This document shows, piece after piece, positions 7,284 to 11,799 of a stretch of DNA of 11,799 bases (the stretch's first letter is position 1; every line of letters begins with the position of its first letter). The notes below the pieces were generated by a model. The model worked only from the letters and a program-made list of their open reading frames with translations, had not been told where the DNA came from and did not search any database. The position numbers and the translations under genes are program-made. The stretch is taken from contig QMOC01000020.1 of NCBI GenBank assembly GCA_003648085.1, positions 1 through 11,799 of the forward strand. Reading direction: 5' to 3'. The stretch is from Chloroflexota bacterium (lineage in GTDB: Bacteria > Chloroflexota > Anaerolineae > B4-G1).

Positions 7284-7346
7284 TCTCACGTTTCACGTTT
7301 GACGTTTCACATTTCACGTCTCACATCTCGCGCATCACATTCTGCG
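7284..7346. repeat. Degenerate heptamer tandem array (TTTCACG-like), about nine units
   Basis: Successive 7-base units read TCTCACG, TTTCACG, TTTGACG, TTTCACA, TTTCACG, TCTCACA, TCTCGCG, CATCACA, TTCTGCG, decaying from the left to the right end. They begin 5 bases after the anti-sigma stop codon and fill most of the spacer before the CHAT gene. The array is read in frame if the CHAT protein is started at a TTG at 7299, which I consider unlikely. Such short intergenic heptamer arrays are a genome-wide repeat type in some bacteria. Confidence 0.7.
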
Positions 7347-7370
7347 CCTTATTCCTGTGCTTGTCTCGAC

Positions 7371-10300
7371 GTGTCACACCACGCCGTCTCACCGGAATTC
7401 ATTGCCTCCTGCCGCTCGGCGCTGGAACGGATCACCGCCGGCCGTATCCCCCTGGACGAAGCCGAAGCCGCCCTCACGCGCGCAGCGGAAGAAGATGACT
7501 TCGTAGCCTCGCTGTCACGCCAAGGGGTACAACTGGCCGAGCGAGCGCCACGACAGGGCTGGGCGCTGGCAGCGCTGGCGCATCAGGTGGCTCAACAGCA
7601 AGGAGCCCCGCTCCGGCAGGCGCGGGCGGCCTATGCTCTGGGCGTTACCCTCAACCGCTGCGAGCACTTCGACGAGGCCCTGACGACACTAGAGCAGGCC
7701 CGTGTGCTTTTTGAGAAGCAGGCGTGCGCGCTGGACGTGGTGCGCTGTGACTGGCAGAGAGGTGTCGCATTGCGCTTCGTCGGTCGTCCGGCCGAAGCGG
7801 TGAATTTGCTGGAACGGACGGTGGCTGCCTTACACGAAGCAGGGCAAGAGGCCGAGACTGCCCGCGCCGAACGCGACCTGGCCATCGCCTACAACCTCCT
7901 TGAGCGTTTCGACGACGCCGACACTCTGATCGTCGCTGCCCGCGCCTTCTTCGAGCGCGCCTCCCAACCCGTAGAAGTCGCCCTGTGCGACCTGGTGATC
8001 GGATCGCGGCTGCGCCAACTCACCCGCTACCAGGACGCGCTCCATGTCCTGAACAACGCCATCCAGGTGTTCCAGTCTGTCGGGCGGCCCATCGAGCAGG
8101 CGAAAGCCCTGTTTATGGTAGCCCTGATACACATTGCGTGCCAGACGTACGAAGAGGCCCTGACTTGTTTGCAGAAGGCCAAGCGCCTATTTCGATCTGC
8201 TGATCTGTCGCTGCGGATCGCCCGCTGTAACCTGGCACAAGGCAGAGTCCTCTGGCGTCTGGGGAAACTGCGCGAGGCTCGGGCGCAGATGGAGAAAGCG
8301 CGGGCCTGGTTCGTACAGAGTAGTATGCTCCGTGATGTGGCCGACTGTCTGTTGAATTTGGGCAACGTGGCCTACGTTGAAGGAAACTACAACCTTGCGG
8401 AGGCCCAGTACAAGCAGGCACGCTGCTACTATGACCAGGTAGGACTTGGCGCCCACGTAGCCCTGTGTGATCGTAACTTGGGCTTGATTCACTGCCAACG
8501 GGGTCAATTCAGTGCCGCTCTGGACCTGCTGCACCGTGCAGCGGACAGTCTGGAGAAACAGGGACTGCACGTCTGGGTTGCCGACTGTCATCGTGATCTG
8601 GCAGAACTTTACCTCGACCTGCGTCAGCCGGAGACGGCCCTGCTTCACCTCGAGCGAGCCAAAAGGGCCTACCATCAAGAGGACCTCCCCCTCGGAGAGG
8701 CGCTGTGTGAGGTATGGAAAGCACACCTCGCAAGCCGGAGAGGCGATTTCGTCCGGGCACGGCAGGCGTTGGAGCAGGCGCGCCAGGTAGCCGCAGCAAC
8801 CGGCTCGGCCAGGTATGTTGCTCTGTGCGATCGGTTGAGCGGTAACCTGCTGCTAGAACAGGGACAGGTGTCGGAAGCCAGGCAACGCTACCAGGCAGCG
8901 CGGGATCACTTCGCTGCAGCGGGCGCGACGGCCGATGAAGCCACCTGCAGATTGGGACTGGGGCGAACCCACGTCCGGTGTGGAGAACTCGATCGTGCAG
9001 AGGCCATGCTGCAAGCGGTGCTGCACACCACCGGCGGCTCCCTCCCTGAACTGGATTGGCAGGCTTACGCCGAACTCGGACACATTGCCCGCAGCCAGGG
9101 ACACCGTCGGCGGGCACTGACATACTACCAAAGCGCAATCGAAGCCCTTCGCACAGTCCGGCTGACACTGCCAGAGGCCAGGCTTGGGGGCGGCTTCGTC
9201 GCCTCGCGTGGGTTGGTGTATGATGCAGGTGTGCGTCTGGCGCTGGAGTTGGAGGACTTCGCACGGGCATTGGAGATTGCCGAGGAAAGCAGGGCCCAGG
9301 TGCTGGCGCGGACGTTGCGCTCAACGGTCTGGCCTGAAGCCGAAGACCCCTATGTAGACGAACTGCGGAGCCAGGAGGCGGAACTCCGCGCTGCCATCCA
9401 AATGCTGCGCCAACGGTTGATAGCCTCCTCTGAGGACCACGTAAGGCCACTATCGAAGTCCGTTAAAGACGTGGCGGCCCTCCTGACCCGGCTGCGGGCG
9501 CACCTGTTGGAGCACCAGAGAGTATTGCAGCAACTTCACACTGCTGCCGGTGGGTGGCTTGAAGCCATCGAGCCTTTTAGATGGGAGCGATTCCGCACTA
9601 TAGCGGGGGAGAGACTGCCAGCGGGCTGGTCGGCCTTGATCTACCACTGGCTGGATGGACAGTTGGTCATCTTCCACATAGATAACCAAGGTGTCCGGAC
9701 CTGGGTACGGGAGCCTGGCCGTGTGGAGCGAGCCGCACTGGCGATGTGCACCTCGCCTGCGCCCGAACGACGGGCGCTGATATTCCAGGGCAGGCTCTAT
9801 GGGAGGGCCCTCCCGTCCCCAATTGGACTGAGGTATCGGCGACTCCTGTACAGACTGCTCATCCCCGAGGCGATAGCAGCGAACCTGTCACCGGACCAAC
9901 TACTGCTCATTGTGCCACACGGCTGCCTCCATCACCTCCCCTTCCAGGCCCTGGAGAGCGAGAGAGGTTTCCTGGCGCAGCAGGCCGTCGTCGGTTACAT
10001 CCCCTCGCTAGGGAGCCTGGAGAGGCTGCTGTTGCGCTGCGGGAGTGATTGCCGCAAGCAGCGCGAGCACAACGCCCGTGCTCTCCTCGTCGGTATTGAC
10101 ATCTTCAGACAACCTAAGCCCCCACTGCGCTGGGCACTTATAGAAGTGGACCGGGTGGCCAGGATTTACGGGGTGCAGAGCGACCGTCTGAGGAACGAGG
10201 AAGCCACCACGGAAATCCTCCGCTCCTGGGCTGAAAGCGGCCTATTGAACCACTACGCTACACTCCATCTGGTCAGTCATGCCTATCTGGATGCGGCGTC

Positions 10301-10664
10301 CGGTGCGCTGTCCGGCATCGCGCTGTGGGATGATGATCTGACATTCGTGGAGATTGGCCGCCTGCGGTTGGAACCGGCAGTGGTCGTCCTCTCCGCCTGC
10401 CAAAGCGGGTTGGGTGAGATCAATCCGGGCGATGAGATTGTGAGCCTGCCCTACGCCTTCCTCACGGCCGGTGCTCAAACTGTCATCGCCAGCCTGTGGC
10501 ACGTGGATGACGAAAGCACGGCGGATTTGATGGCCGCACTTCATTTTCATCTCCACGCGGGAAGGTCACCTGCCGTTGCTCTGGCCCGGACTCAGCGTCA
10601 GGCTATCCAGCGCGGCTATACTCCTTATGAATGGGGGGCTTTCGTCGCCACAGGAGTTCCATAG
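7371..10664 (+). CDS. TPR-CHAT protein, putative caspase/separase-like cysteine protease
   Basis: 1097 aa from a GTG at 7371. An alternative TTG at 7299 adds 24 residues translated from the heptamer repeat. Neither start has a clear RBS, so the start is uncertain. Residues about 90-640 are an alpha-helical tetratricopeptide array with 40-residue repeats. An aligned small residue falls at 126, 166, 206 and so on to 526, and is Cys in nine of the eleven units. A helical stretch rich in E, R and Q follows to about 710. The CHAT domain covers about 740-1097: LLLIVPHGCLHHLPFQAL near 844, the catalytic His at 970 (LHLVSHAYL) and the catalytic Cys at 1010 (VVLSACQSGLGE), then the usual FLTAGAQTVIASLWHVDD and final EWGAFVATG. 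Both catalytic residues are intact. Known relatives cleave partner proteins after a signal sensed by the TPR part (Csx29, separase). It is the third gene of the sigma/anti-sigma operon. The substrate is unknown; the anti-sigma protein is the obvious candidate. Confidence 0.9.
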   Translation: MSHHAVSPEFIASCRSALERITAGRIPLDEAEAALTRAAEEDDFVASLSRQGVQLAERAPRQGWALAALAHQVAQQQGAPLRQARAAYALGVTLNRCEHFDEALTTLEQARVLFEKQACALDVVRCDWQRGVALRFVGRPAEAVNLLERTVAALHEAGQEAETARAERDLAIAYNLLERFDDADTLIVAARAFFERASQPVEVALCDLVIGSRLRQLTRYQDALHVLNNAIQVFQSVGRPIEQAKALFMVALIHIACQTYEEALTCLQKAKRLFRSADLSLRIARCNLAQGRVLWRLGKLREARAQMEKARAWFVQSSMLRDVADCLLNLGNVAYVEGNYNLAEAQYKQARCYYDQVGLGAHVALCDRNLGLIHCQRGQFSAALDLLHRAADSLEKQGLHVWVADCHRDLAELYLDLRQPETALLHLERAKRAYHQEDLPLGEALCEVWKAHLASRRGDFVRARQALEQARQVAAATGSARYVALCDRLSGNLLLEQGQVSEARQRYQAARDHFAAAGATADEATCRLGLGRTHVRCGELDRAEAMLQAVLHTTGGSLPELDWQAYAELGHIARSQGHRRRALTYYQSAIEALRTVRLTLPEARLGGGFVASRGLVYDAGVRLALELEDFARALEIAEESRAQVLARTLRSTVWPEAEDPYVDELRSQEAELRAAIQMLRQRLIASSEDHVRPLSKSVKDVAALLTRLRAHLLEHQRVLQQLHTAAGGWLEAIEPFRWERFRTIAGERLPAGWSALIYHWLDGQLVIFHIDNQGVRTWVREPGRVERAALAMCTSPAPERRALIFQGRLYGRALPSPIGLRYRRLLYRLLIPEAIAANLSPDQLLLIVPHGCLHHLPFQALESERGFLAQQAVVGYIPSLGSLERLLLRCGSDCRKQREHNARALLVGIDIFRQPKPPLRWALIEVDRVARIYGVQSDRLRNEEATTEILRSWAESGLLNHYATLHLVSHAYLDAASGALSGIALWDDDLTFVEIGRLRLEPAVVVLSACQSGLGEINPGDEIVSLPYAFLTAGAQTVIASLWHVDDESTADLMAALHFHLHAGRSPAVALARTQRQAIQRGYTPYEWGAFVATGVP

Positions 10665-10670
10665 CAGCAA

Positions 10671-10696
10671 GGCGGACAAGCCCGGGCTTGCCCGCC
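10671..10696. terminator. GC-rich palindrome after the CHAT stop, probable bidirectional terminator
   Basis: GGCGGACAAGCCC is followed directly by its reverse complement with one mismatch (GGGCTTGCCCGCC), giving up to 13 stem positions. It begins 7 bases after the CHAT stop and sits in the gap between two convergent genes (CHAT ending at 10664, peptide gene ending at 10730). No T-run follows on either side, so it is not a classical intrinsic terminator. Confidence 0.5.
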
Positions 10697-10729
10697 TGCG
10701 TCCTCGTGGTCGCTCCGTCGCCAGCCGGG

Positions 10730-10900
10730 TTATCCACCGCCTCCATCACCTTGACTGCCGCCGGGGTCTCCCGGTGCGACATGGTAGACGGGATTGGGGA
10801 CGATGTGGACAGTGGTGGTCGGTGCCACCGCGCCGAGGACCAACACGGAAAGCATCACGGCCACGGCGACAGCAACCAGAAACATGTGCACCTTGCGCAT
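10730..10900 (-). CDS. Small putative secreted or membrane peptide (56 aa), function unknown
   Basis: The ATG at 10900 follows an almost ideal RBS (AGGAGGTGA, with AGGAGGT at 10909-10915, 8 bases away). The protein starts MRKVHMFLVAVAVAVMLSVL, a basic N-terminus followed by a long hydrophobic stretch, i.e. a signal peptide or signal anchor with a possible cut near LGAVA (residues 22-26). A short mature part rich in P, T, V and H follows (TTTVHIVPNPVYHVAPGD) and ends in a glycine-rich tail (residues 47-56) before TAA at 10730. The strong RBS and signal-like start argue that it is real. I do not recognise a family. It is convergent with the CHAT gene and shares the strand of the large exoprotein on its right, 211 bases away. 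It could be a small secreted or surface peptide. Confidence 0.65.
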   Translation of the reverse strand: MRKVHMFLVAVAVAVMLSVLVLGAVAPTTTVHIVPNPVYHVAPGDPGGSQGDGGGG

Positions 10901-11111
10901 CCTTTCTCACCTCCTCCCTGTGTAAGTATTGTGAGGCCTCTAATCTACATGAGGCAAAAGGCCCGAAAACATTACAACGGGAGGAGGGGAATCATTGGGA
11001 AGGAATCGCTGGTAGTTTAATTTAAGGTGGGGAGAAAAGACCGGAGGCCCCGCTTCAGCGAGGATTTTCCGGCTGAAGCCGGACGCCCCACTGATTTTAG
11101 CCACACCCTTT
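10901..11111. other. Intergenic stretch upstream of the peptide gene
   Basis: It contains the peptide RBS at 10909-10917 and a REP-like double hairpin at 11045-11082. A weak leftward promoter is possible on the minus strand, with TTGCCT and CACAAT about 18 bases apart at roughly 10926-10958. I see no further gene: frames crossing it on the plus strand lack an RBS and run through the hairpins. Confidence 0.4.
11045..11082 (-). terminator. REP-like double hairpin, likely terminator of the right-hand exoprotein gene
   Basis: Two small palindromes, CGCTTCAGCG (11051-11060) and CCGGCTGAAGCCGG (11069-11082), are also complementary to each other through GCTTCAGC (11052-11059) and GCTGAAGC (11072-11079). 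They can therefore form either two small hairpins or one larger stem. Read leftward after the stop at 11112, the structure is followed by TCCGGTCTTTTCT, a T-rich stretch consistent with termination. The nested design resembles bacterial repetitive extragenic palindromes, so copies elsewhere in the genome are expected. Confidence 0.5.
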
Positions 11112-11799
11112 TCATTTGAGGATGACGGGGAGGAAAATTGTATGTGACCACATCCACGACCCAGGTGAGGCCAGGAGAGCATAGGTGCCCAGCGTTGTCA
11201 CCGGGGCCACCATCGCTCTCCGCTCCTCGTCCAGGCTGGCCGGAACCGCCTGCCACGTTCCACCGTTGGGGTCCCAACGGTAGAGGCCCAGCCCCTCCGG
11301 CGCCAACGCCGACCGGACCAGTCCCCCGTCGTAGTGGAGTTTCAGCAGCGCCGGCCTCTCTAACTCCACCAGCGCACCGGAGGCGGTGATGTCGTAGGGG
11401 TCGCCGATGAGTACCAATCCCTCGGGCAACGGGCCGGGCACCGCCCCCGGCGGCATCACCACCAGGTAGGCCCCCTCCCCCGGCAGGCTCCCCGCATCCA
11501 AGCGCAGGCTCAGGTTGCCGTCGTTGGAGTAGACATCGTGGCCGCGGTCGGCGGTGACCCATTGCAGGCGGTAGGTGGATTGGAGACGCACCAGTCCCCC
11601 TCCCACCTCTCCCACGGCCCGAACCTGTCCCATCCCCCGCTTCGCGGCGTCGAAGCCGATTTTCCCTACGTAGGTATCGCTCTCCAGATCGTAGGTCAAA
11701 GGAGGGGAATAACTCACCTCACCCCCCGGCTCGGTGACGACCACAAAGGGGTCGGCGCCGGGGCCGAAGTTGAGGAGGAAGAGGGAGAGGTCGGTCCGA
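11112..11799 (-). CDS. C-terminal part of a large extracellular beta-rich protein (partial, N-terminus off the right edge)
   Basis: The frame is open from the window's right edge to the stop at 11112 and gives 228 residues. A GTG at 11744 is internal, because coding potential continues upstream of it (DLSLFLLNFGPGADPFVVV). The visible part is beta-rich. A central segment from SNDGNLSLRLDAGSLPGEG to ELERPALLKLHYD resembles ZU5-type modules (axis of the kind 'loop, VPxGAL, then PYDIT and a paired strand'). It is followed by a strand-rich unit (LGLYRWDPNGGTW, then VTTLGTYALLA). The protein ends in HTIFLPVILK, a hydrophobic tail that I associate with Chloroflexota exoproteins and that may act in sorting or anchoring (inference). 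The catalytic or binding part must lie upstream, outside this window, so the function cannot be stated. Confidence 0.8.
   Translation of the reverse strand, partial: RTDLSLFLLNFGPGADPFVVVTEPGGEVSYSPPLTYDLESDTYVGKIGFDAAKRGMGQVRAVGEVGGGLVRLQSTYRLQWVTADRGHDVYSNDGNLSLRLDAGSLPGEGAYLVVMPPGAVPGPLPEGLVLIGDPYDITASGALVELERPALLKLHYDGGLVRSALAPEGLGLYRWDPNGGTWQAVPASLDEERRAMVAPVTTLGTYALLASPGSWMWSHTIFLPVILK

Noticed and set aside
6154..7317. Long open frame (387 codons) on the minus strand opposite the sigma and anti-sigma genes
   Set aside because: It is antisense to two recognisable genes, has no recognisable domain or RBS, and is expected in GC-rich coding DNA.
7690..8990. 120-bp DNA periodicity as a CRISPR-like or satellite repeat
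   Set aside because: It is explained by 40-residue TPR units within one open frame, and the units are well diverged at the DNA level.
8509..9450. Long minus-strand open frame (313 codons) inside the CHAT gene
   Set aside because: It is the reverse shadow of the regular TPR repeats. The translation is low-complexity in P, R and A and matches no fold.
10576..11025. Plus-strand open frames of 149 and 129 codons beyond the CHAT gene
   Set aside because: They start inside CHAT or at its end, cross the terminator palindrome, lack an RBS, and overlap the peptide gene, which has a far better start signal.

Overview
This window most likely comes from a member of the Chloroflexota (Anaerolineae-like). 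The evidence is inferential. The GC content is moderately high. The proteins are large, secreted, multi-module beta-sandwich proteins, and one has a C-terminal FLPVILK tail of the kind I associate with Chloroflexota exoproteins. There is a short heptamer repeat between genes, and TPR-CHAT, sigma and tubulin-like genes are side by side. No RNA genes, CRISPR arrays, transposases or integrases are visible.

Layout. (i) The left half, on the minus strand, holds a three-gene set read right to left: a 74-aa excisionase-type helix-turn-helix protein (5235-5459), a 975-aa secreted and membrane-anchored von Willebrand A (vWA) protein (2160-5087), and, 10 bases further on with its RBS touching the vWA stop codon, a tubulin/FtsZ-superfamily GTPase that runs off the left edge (1-2149, 716 residues visible). 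(ii) A roughly 257-base AT-rich divergent control region (5460-5716) carries a good sigma70-type promoter for the rightward genes. (iii) The right half, on the plus strand, holds an apparent operon: a sigma-70-family factor of ECF type with an N-terminal extension (5717-6559), a small cytosolic protein with a zinc-binding anti-sigma motif (6583-7278), and, after a heptamer-repeat spacer, a 1097-aa TPR-CHAT putative caspase-like protease with an intact His-Cys dyad (7371-10664). (iv) The right end is on the minus strand: a 56-aa putative secreted peptide gene with an excellent RBS (10730-10900), a REP-like double hairpin, and the C-terminal 228 residues of a large extracellular protein (11112-11799).

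How the genes may work together. The vWA and tubulin-like genes match a gene neighbourhood proposed from comparative genomics as a membrane-remodelling system (FtsZ-like protein, vWA protein, a distinct GTPase and OmpA-type proteins; Makarova and Koonin). The vWA protein has an outside sensor or adhesive region, one membrane helix and a basic cytosolic tail that could contact the tubulin-like polymer. The sigma, anti-sigma and CHAT operon has the logic of a protease-released transcription switch: the CHAT protease could cut the zinc-type anti-sigma protein and free the sigma factor, analogous in outline to the Csx29 (TPR-CHAT)/Csx30/sigma module of type III-E CRISPR loci, but with no CRISPR here. 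The shared divergent control region suggests, but does not prove, that the two halves are regulated together.
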